A DNA stretch of 64,000 nt from Sphingobacteriales bacterium (GCA_016719635.1 JADJYT010000002.1:248001-312000), one strand, 5' to 3'; counted from the stretch's first letter, positions 18,050 to 27,184 are shown. Program-made: numbers and translations. The notes: generated by a model not told the origin, from the sequence alone.

Positions 18050-19204
18050 TTAAGCTTTATAATTTTTCAGTGCGTACATGAATTTTTCATTTTCGTCTTT
18101 CGTGCCCACGCTCACACGCAGGCAACCTTTTAGCAATGGCGCTTTGTCTCTGTTGCGTACAATCACTTTCTGTCCTAACAGATACTTGTATAAGTCATTG
18201 GCATCCGGCACCCTAAACAGGATAAAGTTGGTATCCGACGGGTAAATCTTCTCAACAAATGGAATTTTCTGCATTTCCCTTTCCAGCATGGCTCTTCCCA
18301 GGAGTAATTCCCTGATGAACGCTTCTTTCTTATCTTTTTTCTGCAACGCTTCCAATGCCAGCTGAATGGTATGCTGACTGACATTATACGGCATCTTTAT
18401 GACGTTCATATAATGGATAATTTCAGGATTCGCATACAACATCCCGAGACGTGCATCCGCCATACCCCATGCTTTGGAGAATGTTTTTATCACTACCAGA
18501 TTCTGAAATTCATCGAGGCGCTCCGTCCAGCTTCTGCTGCCGGCGAAATCCTGATAGGCTTCATCTATCACCACCAATCCATCAAATGCATTCAACAATT
18601 CTTCAATATCTCTTTCATGCATCAGGTTTCCTGTCGGGTTATTCGGCGAACAGATAAAAATTATTTTCACCTTTCCGTCATTGTAAGGTACGAAGCAATC
18701 TCTATCTGTTGTGACATTAGATTGCTTCACTTCGTTCGCAAGGACGTTCTCGTGTTCATCCTGTTGAATTTGCTTCAGTATTTCACCTAGATTTAACTGA
18801 AAGGTTTCTTCCAACAACAATACTTCTACCAATTCAATATTCATGACATGTGAAGCATGTTCGTACATGGAAAATGACGGCGGGAAAACCATGGCCTTAT
18901 CCTTACCCGAAATACAAAAACACTGAATCAGCACATTAATGCATTCGTCGCTTCCGTTACCCAGAAAAATCTGATGGCTGTGTAAATTCTCATAACGGGC
19001 CAGTTCAATCTTCAAATCCGTTTGCAGCGGATCCGGATAACGATTGTGCAACTCATCTGTCACCGAACCCAGACTATTCTCATTCGCATCGAGAAAGACA
19101 CCTTCTTTGCCTTCATATTCCATTCTTGCCGACGAATAGGCATTCATTGTGAGGACATGCGGGCAAACCAGACTTTTTATGCTTATTGTTTTCATTATTT
19201 TCAA
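18050..19204 (-). CDS. hisC: Histidinol-phosphate aminotransferase with an in-frame palindromic insertion
   Basis: HisC makes L-histidinol phosphate from imidazole acetol phosphate. The 384-residue fold type I PLP enzyme has LDANENSLG, LGNGSDECIN, the CSPNNPTGN segment (residues ~185-193), VIDEAYQDF, and the PLP lysine in KTFSKAWG, plus the C-terminal RVSVGTKDENE. Residues ~148-177 (DEHENVLANEVKQSNV...CFVPYNDG) do not belong to the family: they are encoded by a ~71-nt palindromic repeat inserted without breaking the frame, between the substrate lid region and the conserved KIIFICSPNNP strand. All catalytic motifs remain, so activity is plausible. Confidence 0.95.
   Translation of the reverse strand: MKIMKTISIKSLVCPHVLTMNAYSSARMEYEGKEGVFLDANENSLGSVTDELHNRYPDPLQTDLKIELARYENLHSHQIFLGNGSDECINVLIQCFCISGKDKAMVFPPSFSMYEHASHVMNIELVEVLLLEETFQLNLGEILKQIQQDEHENVLANEVKQSNVTTDRDCFVPYNDGKVKIIFICSPNNPTGNLMHERDIEELLNAFDGLVVIDEAYQDFAGSRSWTERLDEFQNLVVIKTFSKAWGMADARLGMLYANPEIIHYMNVIKMPYNVSQHTIQLALEALQKKDKKEAFIRELLLGRAMLEREMQKIPFVEKIYPSDTNFILFRVPDANDLYKYLLGQKVIVRNRDKAPLLKGCLRVSVGTKDENEKFMYALKNYKA
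18676..18746. repeat. Palindromic repeat element inside hisC
   Basis: The core is a perfect 10-bp inverted repeat GAAGCAATCT ... AGATTGCTTC separated by 17 nt. It is flanked by outer arms CGTCATTGTAAGG and GCGAACGAAG...CAAGGACG that are also roughly complementary (CGTCMTTG/CAAKGACG). Total about 71 bp. The sequence resembles the 'GCAATGACG / GAAGCAATCT' interspersed repeats found across many bacterial genomes. It is open in the hisC frame and translated as part of the protein. Confidence 0.75.
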
Positions 19205-19258
19205 GTTATAGGATATGGGTTATTGGTTCAACCAAAAGATAGATCTAACCGATAACAT

Positions 19259-20536
19259 TTAACTTTTTAATCGAATCGTAACAGCATTTTTATGCGCATC
19301 CAGTTGCTCACTGGCCGCCATTATTCCGATTGTTTCTCCAAGCAGCTGCAGTCCTTCTTTACTGATCTGCTGAAACGTAATTTTTTTGACGAAACTATCC
19401 AAAGAGACACCGCTGTATGCACGCGCATGTCCGTTTGTCGGCAATGTGTGATTGGTACCACTGGCATAATCTCCGGCACTTTCCGGTGAGTAATGCCCTA
19501 AAAATACAGAACCGGCATTTATCACTTTTTCCGCCAAGAGTTCAGCATTTCTCGTTTGAAGAATCAAATGCTCCGGAGCATAGAAATTGCTCAATTCAAT
19601 CGCCTCCTCCATATCTTTTACAACTATAAGTTTACTGTTCACTAATGTCTGTTGAATGATTTCCTTTCTTGACAGATTCTGCAATTGCTGATCAATCGCA
19701 AAATGCACTAAGTTCAGATAGGCTTCCTCCGTCGTGACAAATAATACCTGACTGTCTGTGCCATGTTCCGCCTGTGACAACAAATCCGCTGCTATAAAAT
19801 CCGGGCGGGATTCATCATCTCCGATAACCATTACTTCACTCGGCCCTGCGGGCATGTCAATAGCTATACCTTCTTTATTGACCAATTGTTTTGCCGCTGT
19901 CACATACTGATTGCCGGGCCCGAAAATCTTACTGACCTGCGGAACAGATTCCGTACCGTAAGCCATTGCCGCTATCGCCTGTGCACCACCGGCTTTGTAT
20001 ATTTTAGTCACGCCACACAGATGGGCGGTATATAAAATCGCTGGATGGATATTTCCATTCTTATCAGGAGGTGAACACAGGACAGTATCCCTGCATCCCG
20101 CTATCTGTGCCGGAACCGCCAGCATAAGAACGGTAGAAAATAAAGGCGCTGTGCCGCCTGGGATATACAATCCGACTTTTTCAATGGGGACTGATTTTCT
20201 CCAGCAATGCACGCCGGGCATCGTTTCGACCTCTTCAGGAACCTGCTTTTGAGCAGCATGAAATAGTTCAATATTTCTTTTTGCGGTATCTATCGCTTTC
20301 TTCAGCTCATCTGACACTTCTTTTGCCGCTTTGAGCATTTCATCTTCTGAAACAACAACACTATCCAATTTTACACCATCCCATTTTTCTGCATATTCCA
20401 TCAATGCTGCATCTCCCCGATGTTTCACATCCTGCATAACCGGAGCCACCCTCCCTTCAATCTCTTCAAAAGATTTCGTGGGACGCTTTAAGAGTTCGCC
20501 CCAGGATTCTCTTGCCGGGTATTTTATAAATTGCAT
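19259..20536 (-). CDS. hisD: Histidinol dehydrogenase
   Basis: HisD oxidises histidinol to histidine using two NAD+ in the last two steps of the pathway. The 425-residue zinc enzyme has GLYIPGGTAPLFSTVLMLAVPA (cited in part), AGGAQAIAAMAYGTE, KIFGPGNQYVTAAKQ, DMPAGPSEVMVIGD, LLSQAEHGTDSQ and the C-terminal YAPEHLIL and HTLPTNGHARAYSG, all family hallmarks including the His/Glu/Asp zinc ligands. It lies second in the his operon, 42 nt after hisG and 54 nt before hisC. Confidence 0.97.
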   Translation of the reverse strand: MQFIKYPARESWGELLKRPTKSFEEIEGRVAPVMQDVKHRGDAALMEYAEKWDGVKLDSVVVSEDEMLKAAKEVSDELKKAIDTAKRNIELFHAAQKQVPEEVETMPGVHCWRKSVPIEKVGLYIPGGTAPLFSTVLMLAVPAQIAGCRDTVLCSPPDKNGNIHPAILYTAHLCGVTKIYKAGGAQAIAAMAYGTESVPQVSKIFGPGNQYVTAAKQLVNKEGIAIDMPAGPSEVMVIGDDESRPDFIAADLLSQAEHGTDSQVLFVTTEEAYLNLVHFAIDQQLQNLSRKEIIQQTLVNSKLIVVKDMEEAIELSNFYAPEHLILQTRNAELLAEKVINAGSVFLGHYSPESAGDYASGTNHTLPTNGHARAYSGVSLDSFVKKITFQQISKEGLQLLGETIGIMAASEQLDAHKNAVTIRLKS

Positions 20537-20578
20537 AACTTCATACTTTTATCCCTCACCGCATGTGAGTGGTTTATC

Positions 20579-21436
20579 TTAATAAATTAATTTCTCAATA
20601 GGCATCACTAATATCCCTTCCGCACCGGCGTCTTTCAGCTGCTGTATCTTTTCCCAGAAATCTTTTTCTGTGATTACTGAATGCACCGAACTCCATCCTT
20701 CTTTAGCCAATGCCTGTACCGTCGGCGAATTAATTCCCGGCAACAGGGAGATAATCTTTTCCAGACTGACATTGGGTGCGTTCAACAGAATATACTTGTT
20801 CTTTTGCGCTCTCTTTACAGCCTCTATCCTAAACAACAGCTGATGTAAGATGTCCTTCTTTTCATCGGACAGGTTTTTATTTTTTATCAAAACAGCCTCC
20901 GAATGGAAAATCTGCTCCACTTCCTTCAGCCCGTTGCTCAACAAGGTGGAACCGGTGGAAACGATATCACAGATGGCATCCGCCAAGCCGATGCCGGGGG
21001 CAATTTCCACGGAACCGCTGATAACATGGATATCGGCTTTAACCTGATTATTATCCAGGTAATGCTGTAAAATCCTCGGATAGGAAGTGGCGATAGATGT
21101 ACCCTCCAGGTCCTTAATGGACTTAAACTCAAGATTTCTTGGCACTGCTAATGATAAGCGGCATTTACCGAAGCCCATCTTTAATACTTCATCCACTTGT
21201 TTATCGGACTCTACCAACACATTTTCCCCAACAATCCCGATGTCCGCTACCCCGTCCTGCACATAGTCCGGAATATCGTCATCGCGAAGGAATAAAATAT
21301 CTATCGGAAAATCATAAGCGGAGGTTACCAGTTTGCCGGAACTGTTCGGAAAAGAAATGTCACATTCATGAATCAGCTGAATGGAGTCGTCACTCAGACG
21401 ACCTTTTTTCTGTATGGCAAGTTTTAATCGTTGCAT
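20579..21436 (-). CDS. hisG: ATP phosphoribosyltransferase (long form)
   Basis: HisG performs the first, feedback-controlled step, joining ATP and PRPP. The 285-residue length and the C-terminal extension (from about residue 215, SLEKIISLLPGINSPTV...) mark the long form with its own regulatory ACT-like domain, which does not need HisZ. Core motifs: KKGRLSDDSIQL at the N-terminus, VGIVGENVLVE-like DIGIVGENVLVE near residue 70, and the PRPP loop DIVSTGSTLLSNGL near residue 160. It is the first structural gene of the operon, 72 nt after the His-rich leader peptide. Confidence 0.97.
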   Translation of the reverse strand: MQRLKLAIQKKGRLSDDSIQLIHECDISFPNSSGKLVTSAYDFPIDILFLRDDDIPDYVQDGVADIGIVGENVLVESDKQVDEVLKMGFGKCRLSLAVPRNLEFKSIKDLEGTSIATSYPRILQHYLDNNQVKADIHVISGSVEIAPGIGLADAICDIVSTGSTLLSNGLKEVEQIFHSEAVLIKNKNLSDEKKDILHQLLFRIEAVKRAQKNKYILLNAPNVSLEKIISLLPGINSPTVQALAKEGWSSVHSVITEKDFWEKIQQLKDAGAEGILVMPIEKLIY

Positions 21437-21508
21437 AGTACAAATTTACTTGTTTGAATATTAATAAAACAGGAAATAATAAATGATTTGAAAAACAACT
21501 GCACACCC

Positions 21509-21559
21509 CTATCTGGAGTGATGAAAAAGAGGATGAAATGAGTGCAGCACGCGTAACAT
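21509..21559 (-). CDS. hisL: his operon leader peptide
   Basis: A 16-residue peptide MLRVLHSFHPLFHHSR with four His codons in nine positions, located between a consensus -7 box and hisG. This is the expected form of a histidine attenuation leader. After the stop, CACTCC/GGGGTG can form a 6-bp hairpin around the stop codon, and CTGCAC (codons 5-6) can pair with GTGCAG just before TTGTTTTT, giving a candidate attenuator whose 5' arm is covered when a ribosome stalls at the first His codon. The exact RNA switch is my inference. Confidence 0.82.
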   Translation of the reverse strand: MLRVLHSFHPLFHHSR

Positions 21560-21564
21560 ATACT

Positions 21565-21572
21565 CAAAATTA
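21565..21572 (-). promoter_or_regulatory. his operon promoter -7 box
   Basis: Minus strand TAATTTTG, an exact TAnnTTTG box, ending 5 nt before the hisL ATG. The -33 element about 20 nt upstream is weak (CTTTCAAT). The geometry matches the trp leader: transcription would start at or beside the leader ATG. Confidence 0.6.
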
Positions 21573-21657
21573 CAAAAATATATGGCTATTGAAAGATATG
21601 GTGTTTTAAATTAAGATTAATGAAATGAATTTGTATTTTTATACCCAAATTATAAAT

Positions 21658-23394
21658 ATGAGAAAGATAAGTCTTAGCATCTTCCTTTTTTGCAGCATGT
21701 TGCTGTCATTTTCCGGCTCAACACCACCCTCTAAAAATGTATTATTCAATAATTACAAGGCCGGTTTCATACAAAGGTTATGGAAAATGTACCCGGACTG
21801 GGCAACCATGATCGGCTATCATAAATACGACAGTATCCTGTATGTACCAACGGACATTCAACGTTCTAAAGAATTGTCTTTTTCAGACGTAGAGCTTAAA
21901 AAACTTAAAAGTTTTCCGGTTGACCAACTAACCGGTGCCAATAAAACCGATTATTACCTGATGGAGAATTTCCTGAAAAAAATCAGATGGGATATTAAGA
22001 CATTGAAATCCCATGAATGGGATCCTTCTAATTATAATATTGGCAGCTCCTTTTCGTATATCTTATCAGAAGATTATGCTCCGCTAAAAACCCGGTTAGC
22101 AGATTTTTACCTCAAACTAAGAAATGTAGCTGCCTACTATACAGCAGCCGAAAAAAACATACGGAATCCTACAGCAGAACATCTCCTGTTGGCGATTGAA
22201 CAGAACGAAGGGACCTTATCCGTTTTTGAATCTGATTTCGTGGATTCCGTCAAGGCAATGAAATTTTATCCTGAAACGGAAGAGGCTTATCTGAAACGGG
22301 GAAAAGAAGCAGCCGACGCTATACGCCATTACATCGTATTCCTTAAATCCTTTAAAAACGATAACCCCAGAAGTTTCCGGCTGGGAGCAGATTTATATGC
22401 CCAAAAATTCAATTACGACATTCAAAGCACGTATACGTCAGATGAAATATTTAAAGCAGCATTAGACCGGAAAGATTTCCTGCATACTGAAATGGGAAAG
22501 ATAGCTGTTAGCCTTTGGCCTAAATATTTCGGCAATCAATCCATGCCGATAGATAAATTGGTGCTGATTAAAAAGGTAATTGACACCATCTCCGTGCAGC
22601 ACGTGCGACCCGAAGATTTTAAAACGGAAATAGAAAGACAGTTACCGGAACTCACTGCATTTGTAAAGGAAAAGAATCTGGTTTACATGGATCCTGCCAA
22701 ACCGCTTAAAGTCCGTAAAGAACCCGGCTACATGGCCGGTGTGGCAGGAGCATCCATGAGTTCGCCGGGACCCTATGAAAAAAACGGTACCGCCTACTAT
22801 AATGTGGGTACATTGGATGGATGGAGCGCGGAGCGTGCTGAAAGCTACCTGAAAGAGTACAACCAGTATATCCTGCAAATACTGAACATTCATGAAGCCA
22901 TCCCCGGACATTATGTTCAGTTGATGTACAGCAACAAATCCCCTTCGGTAATCAAATCTATTTTAGGAAACGGAGCCATGATAGAAGGTTGGGCGGTCTA
23001 TTCCGAATACATGATGATGGAGAACGGGTATGGCAACAATAAGCCTGAAATGTGGCTGATGTATTATAAATGGAATCTGAGAGCTGTCTGCAATACCATC
23101 CTGGATATAAGCATCCACACCAAAAACATGAGCAAGGAAGCGGCGATGGATCTGATGGTCAACCAGGGATTCCAGCAACAGGCGGAAGCGGAAGGAAAAT
23201 GGAAAAGAGCCACACTGACCAGTGTACAGTTATGCAGCTATTTTACCGGATTCCATGAAATCATGCAGCTGAGGGACGAGTATAAGAAAATAAAAGGCAG
23301 CGACTACACCGTCAGGAAATTCAATGAAGCGTTTCTGAGTTATGGCAGCGCACCGGTCAAATATATCCGCGAGTTATTATTACCTCAAAAATAA
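21658..23394 (+). CDS. DUF885 family secreted putative metallopeptidase
   Basis: About 578 residues from the ATG at 21658, which begins the signal peptide MRKISLSIFLFCSMLLSFSG; the frame extends 11 codons upstream but that stretch is not signal-like. The DUF885 signature HEAIPGHYVQ (HExxxGH) is at about residue 415, followed by EGWAVYSEY and, near the end, the YFTGFHEIMQLRDEYK segment. This family resembles gluzincin metallopeptidases, with the two His and the Glu of EGWAVYSE as likely zinc ligands. Single-gene unit, divergent from the his leader, followed by a strong terminator at 23483. Substrate unknown. Confidence 0.85.
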   Translation: MRKISLSIFLFCSMLLSFSGSTPPSKNVLFNNYKAGFIQRLWKMYPDWATMIGYHKYDSILYVPTDIQRSKELSFSDVELKKLKSFPVDQLTGANKTDYYLMENFLKKIRWDIKTLKSHEWDPSNYNIGSSFSYILSEDYAPLKTRLADFYLKLRNVAAYYTAAEKNIRNPTAEHLLLAIEQNEGTLSVFESDFVDSVKAMKFYPETEEAYLKRGKEAADAIRHYIVFLKSFKNDNPRSFRLGADLYAQKFNYDIQSTYTSDEIFKAALDRKDFLHTEMGKIAVSLWPKYFGNQSMPIDKLVLIKKVIDTISVQHVRPEDFKTEIERQLPELTAFVKEKNLVYMDPAKPLKVRKEPGYMAGVAGASMSSPGPYEKNGTAYYNVGTLDGWSAERAESYLKEYNQYILQILNIHEAIPGHYVQLMYSNKSPSVIKSILGNGAMIEGWAVYSEYMMMENGYGNNKPEMWLMYYKWNLRAVCNTILDISIHTKNMSKEAAMDLMVNQGFQQQAEAEGKWKRATLTSVQLCSYFTGFHEIMQLRDEYKKIKGSDYTVRKFNEAFLSYGSAPVKYIRELLLPQK

Positions 23395-23482
23395 TGTGTT
23401 AAAAAAGTTGCGCTTCCCGTAAATTAGATACAACTTGAATGCAAGATTGCAGTCTAATTTATGAGCAGACTAAAATAGTTCT

Positions 23483-23507
23483 AAAGCGCCTGACGGGCGC
23501 TTTTTCT
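23483..23507 (+). terminator. Intrinsic terminator after the DUF885 gene
   Basis: AAAGCGCC and GGCGCTTT form an 8-bp stem with a 5-nt loop followed directly by TTTTCTT. It lies about 90 nt after the DUF885 stop and before the PI-PLC-like gene, on the same strand. Confidence 0.85.
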
Positions 23508-23566
23508 TATCGTGATTTCATGTATTGAATAAAGTTTACTATCTTTATCTACACAGAATTTTCAAC

Positions 23567-24742
23567 ATGAAAACACATTTCTATCCACTTTTATTTTCAT
23601 TCATTCTTGCCGGTTGTTCAAAAGAAAACAGCTCATCCATTCCTGACCAGACCGAGATCAATAAATTAAAACTGAACCAGATACAGATTTTAGGAAGCCA
23701 TAACAGCTACCACAAGCATATGCCCAACAACCTGTTTTCTTTTCTCGGAAATATCAATTTTCTGCTGCCCGCCGAATATAAGGTGGAAGCGCTCGACTAT
23801 TACCATGAGCCACTGGAAGACCAGCTGGATATCTACCAGATGAGGGGATTTGAAATCGATCTTTATGCCGACCCTGCCGGGGGAAGATTTTACAACAGAC
23901 AGGGTAATCTGTTTGCACAGCTTCCCGTAGCTTCCGGCATCGATGAATTGAAACAACCCGGCTTTAAAGTGCTGCACATACCGGATATCGATTATGAGAC
24001 GCACTTCTACACATTTAAAAGTACCCTGCAAGCGCTTAAAACCTGGTCGGATGCCCGCCCGAATCATATTCCTGTCTTCCTGCATATAGAAACCAAAGAA
24101 ACAACGGTAGGTGACATACTCGGATTTTTAGGATTTACCACAGCCATAAAATTCACCCCATCATTATGCGATGATATTGACACAGAAATCAAGAGTGTGT
24201 TTGGCGATGCCCTGGAAAAGGTAATAACACCGGACAAGGTAAGAGGGAGCTTTGCCACATTAGAAGAAGCTGTACAGGCGGGCAACTGGCCGACAATTGG
24301 TGAAAGCCGGGGAAAATTTATTTTTGTGATGGAAGGCGGCGGCGACAACGAGTATCTTCAGGGGCATCCGTCTTTTCAGGGAAGAGCCATGTTCTTATAC
24401 ATGGATGATCCCGGCACTCCGGAAAGCGCATTCCTGAAATACAATGATGCTGCCGGCGATGAGACAAAAATTAAAACAGCCGTAGAGGCAGGATATATTA
24501 TACGTACCAGAGCGGATGGGCCTAACGGCGAGAACAGAACAGGCAGTTATGTCAATCAGGAGGCGGCGTTTAGAAGCGGCGGACAGATTATTTCAACAGA
24601 TTACTATCGGCCCGATCCCAGATACGAAACACAACCGACTAAATTCACCGATTACAAATGTCAGTTTCCAAATGGTGACCTTGCCAGGATTAATCCAGTG
24701 AGTGCCGCCGACAAACAAGGTATCGGAAAAATTGCAGAGTAG
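23567..24742 (+). CDS. Calcium-dependent PI-PLC-like phosphodiesterase, lipoprotein
   Basis: About 391 residues from the ATG at 23567, which opens a lipoprotein signal peptide ending LILAGC-type (SFILAGCSKEN); the longer frame to 23525 is not signal-like. The TIM-barrel phospholipase C-like features are the first catalytic His in ILGSHNSYHK, FEIDLYADP (metal-binding), and VLHIPDIDYETH with the second catalytic His. Downstream, RTRADGPN and the ending SSDYYRPDPRYET-type motif match the Ca2+-dependent PI-PLC C1 family. Likely outer-membrane anchored. Substrate is not known; these bacteria may act on host or environmental phosphoinositides. Followed at 33 nt by a paralogue. Confidence 0.82.
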   Translation: MKTHFYPLLFSFILAGCSKENSSSIPDQTEINKLKLNQIQILGSHNSYHKHMPNNLFSFLGNINFLLPAEYKVEALDYYHEPLEDQLDIYQMRGFEIDLYADPAGGRFYNRQGNLFAQLPVASGIDELKQPGFKVLHIPDIDYETHFYTFKSTLQALKTWSDARPNHIPVFLHIETKETTVGDILGFLGFTTAIKFTPSLCDDIDTEIKSVFGDALEKVITPDKVRGSFATLEEAVQAGNWPTIGESRGKFIFVMEGGGDNEYLQGHPSFQGRAMFLYMDDPGTPESAFLKYNDAAGDETKIKTAVEAGYIIRTRADGPNGENRTGSYVNQEAAFRSGGQIISTDYYRPDPRYETQPTKFTDYKCQFPNGDLARINPVSAADKQGIGKIAE

Positions 24743-24775
24743 CACTTTTCCTTATTTTCTGCTTATTTTAGCGGT

Positions 24776-25930
24776 ATGCAGCACATTCGTTTTCAATTCC
24801 TTTTTTGTGTTCTCCTGACATGTAGTTCTTTCGGCTATTGTCAAACATCCGTAAATATCGATTCGCTGAAGATCAACCAACTTCAGATTATAGGCAGCCA
24901 CAACAGTTATCATTTACGTGCCAATAAGCCTGTCCTCAATTTCCTGAAAGGGTTGAGCGGCATTTTACCCAAAGGGTATGACCCGCATGAACTGGATTAT
25001 GAACACGAACCGCTGCAACTGCAGCTGGATTCATTTCATCTCAGAAGTTTTGAGATAGACATCTATCCAGACCCTCAAGGCGGGCAATTTTATTACAGAA
25101 AGAAGAACAACCTGCTGGGCAAACCCAAGGCATCCGGTATAGACGCACTCAAAGAACCCGGATTCAAGGTCATGCATATACCGGATATCGATTACAATAC
25201 GCGTTATTTTACATTCATAAGCATGCTTGCTGATTTTAAGAAATGGAGCGATGCCCATCCGGATCATTTACCCATTTTTATTTTAATAGAGGGTAAGGAA
25301 GAATCCATTGCATCCACACTGAAAAAGCTGCACTTTTCAAAAGCTATTCCCTTCACCCCTGCATTGTGTGATGATATCGACAAAGAAATAAAAGAAATTT
25401 TTGGTAATCATCCGGATAAAATAATCACTCCCGATGTGGTAAGAGGAAATTTCGCTACGCTCCGTGAAGCCGTTGCCGCCAACAACTGGCCAAGCATAGC
25501 AGCAGCACGCGGTAAATTTATTTTTATCACAATGGACAAAGCGGATAAGCCTTACCTAATCGGACATCCGAATCTGGAAGAAAGACTGATGTTTACATTC
25601 TCGAAAGAAGGTAACCCCGAAGCTGCATTCATAAAATTCGATGACCCGGTTGAGAACCAAAATGAAATTAAACAGGCTGTACAAAAAGGCTATATCATCC
25701 GGACAAGGGCAGACAACCCCAATAAACAAAACAGGAGCGGCGACTACCTTCAGATGATGAAAGCCTTTGAAAGTGGTGCGCAAATTATCTCTTCCGATTA
25801 TTACCGTCCCGACCCAAGATACAAAACCAAGCCAAAAAAATTCAAGAACTACTCCTGCCGGTTTCCGCATGATGATACCGGCATTATCAATCCTGTCTCA
25901 ACGCCGGCCGTAAAGATGAAAGAAAAATAA
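24776..25930 (+). CDS. Calcium-dependent PI-PLC-like phosphodiesterase, secreted paralogue
   Basis: A 384-residue paralogue of the preceding gene with the same motif order: IIGSHNSYHL, FEIDIYPDPQGG, VMHIPDIDYNT, VRGNFATLREAV, IIRTRADNPN, IISSDYYRPDPRY. Unlike its neighbour it has a simple signal peptide (FLFCVLLTCSSFGYCQ) without a lipobox, so one copy would be lipid-anchored and the other released. Position 33 nt downstream on the same strand indicates an operon produced by tandem duplication. The copies are well diverged, so the duplication is not recent. Confidence 0.82.
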   Translation: MQHIRFQFLFCVLLTCSSFGYCQTSVNIDSLKINQLQIIGSHNSYHLRANKPVLNFLKGLSGILPKGYDPHELDYEHEPLQLQLDSFHLRSFEIDIYPDPQGGQFYYRKKNNLLGKPKASGIDALKEPGFKVMHIPDIDYNTRYFTFISMLADFKKWSDAHPDHLPIFILIEGKEESIASTLKKLHFSKAIPFTPALCDDIDKEIKEIFGNHPDKIITPDVVRGNFATLREAVAANNWPSIAAARGKFIFITMDKADKPYLIGHPNLEERLMFTFSKEGNPEAAFIKFDDPVENQNEIKQAVQKGYIIRTRADNPNKQNRSGDYLQMMKAFESGAQIISSDYYRPDPRYKTKPKKFKNYSCRFPHDDTGIINPVSTPAVKMKEK

Positions 25931-25936
25931 TCAGCT

Positions 25937-27184
25937 TTAGTGAACGATACTTATTTTGGACAGATACGACTGAGTGTCTGTCTTCATCGAAAGAACATAC
26001 AAGCCATTTGGAAGCTGTAAGTTTAGTACTACCTTTTCCTTATTCTTACTTTCTGCGGTATACACCAGTTGCCCTTCCGTATTCATGATTTCAAGTGTAA
26101 CTGATTTATATTGAATATCCGTGGGTATCTGGACAGAAAACATGCCGGTGGAAGGATTGGGAAATAATTCCAGCCGTTTCATACCATCCGAATGAACCGA
26201 TGAAACAACGCCCGGATTCAATATGCGGTAGAGGAAGTCCGTTGTTTTTTGCACAATAAAAGGATACGTAGCGGTATCACCTGCCTGATCAACAGGATGT
26301 CCTATTTTATTTATAGGATAAAATTCAGCATAGGTACCGTTGTTTATCATTCTGGGATAAATCCTGTTGCCTCCGTAAAACTGTCCTAACCAGCAGGCTA
26401 CCGTCACAAAACAACCTGCATCAAAAGGCACGGTCAGATCCGGATTGTTATGAAAAGCCAGGTACTGAATATCTCTGTTATCATTAATATAATTCAAGTC
26501 TCCAATTGCTCCGCTACAGCTGACTACTGCTTTTATCCCTTTCATTGTATAGCCAGGGTTTCCGCTGTTTCCGTCCAGACCACCTAACTCTTTAAAAGAT
26601 TGTTTAAAAATGAAATTCATTTCTAAAGTATCATTCAGGTAAACTGTATGGAGCATGGTAATGGCTCCGGCTGATGAACCATAAATAAAAATGGAATTCG
26701 TATCCACCCTGTAGTAATTATTATTCTGAGCGACATCCTTTTTAATGTATCGTATGGCTGCCTTCAGATCCTGAACTGCCCTGACGATTGCCCTATGCCA
26801 GTTATATGTATCTGCAAAATCCAAAATAGGTGCAATTAAGGTTGTTTGCTGTACCCTGTATTCTATATTTGCCGTGACATAACCCTTTTTTGTAAAATAT
26901 TCTGCGGTTAAATTTATAGACTGATCATTGCGGCTGCCTCCTACAAATGAACCGCCATGAACAAAAAATATTATTGGCCGTACGGACGCTGTATCACCCT
27001 GTGGTTCATATACATCCATTAAAAGATTGGTCAGCTGGTTTTTATTATCGTAATTACTTCCATACTGAATATCGATATTTTTTTTAACAGAAAATAATTC
27101 ATCTTTAAATCTAGTTTGAGAAAAAGTAGTAAGGAAGCAGATAATTAAAAAAAGGAGTGTAATGACTCGTTGCATATCTTTCAC
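25937..27184 (-). CDS. Secreted alpha/beta-hydrolase (carboxylesterase type) with T9SS sorting domain
   Basis: A 415-residue exported esterase. After the signal peptide, MDVYEPQGD and the oxyanion motif FVHGGSFVGGSRND occur near residues 55-85, the nucleophile elbow GSSAGA near 165, and the catalytic His probably in KIGHPVDQ near 300. Residues ~335-415 (ELFPNPSTGMFSVQIP ... GLYVLSMKTDTQSYLSKISIVH) are a type A T9SS sorting domain. The overall arrangement matches the BD-FAE/carboxylesterase branch of the alpha/beta hydrolases. It converges on the PI-PLC-like pair (stop codons 6 nt apart). Substrate unknown. Confidence 0.83.
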   Translation of the reverse strand: MKDMQRVITLLFLIICFLTTFSQTRFKDELFSVKKNIDIQYGSNYDNKNQLTNLLMDVYEPQGDTASVRPIIFFVHGGSFVGGSRNDQSINLTAEYFTKKGYVTANIEYRVQQTTLIAPILDFADTYNWHRAIVRAVQDLKAAIRYIKKDVAQNNNYYRVDTNSIFIYGSSAGAITMLHTVYLNDTLEMNFIFKQSFKELGGLDGNSGNPGYTMKGIKAVVSCSGAIGDLNYINDNRDIQYLAFHNNPDLTVPFDAGCFVTVACWLGQFYGGNRIYPRMINNGTYAEFYPINKIGHPVDQAGDTATYPFIVQKTTDFLYRILNPGVVSSVHSDGMKRLELFPNPSTGMFSVQIPTDIQYKSVTLEIMNTEGQLVYTAESKNKEKVVLNLQLPNGLYVLSMKTDTQSYLSKISIVH

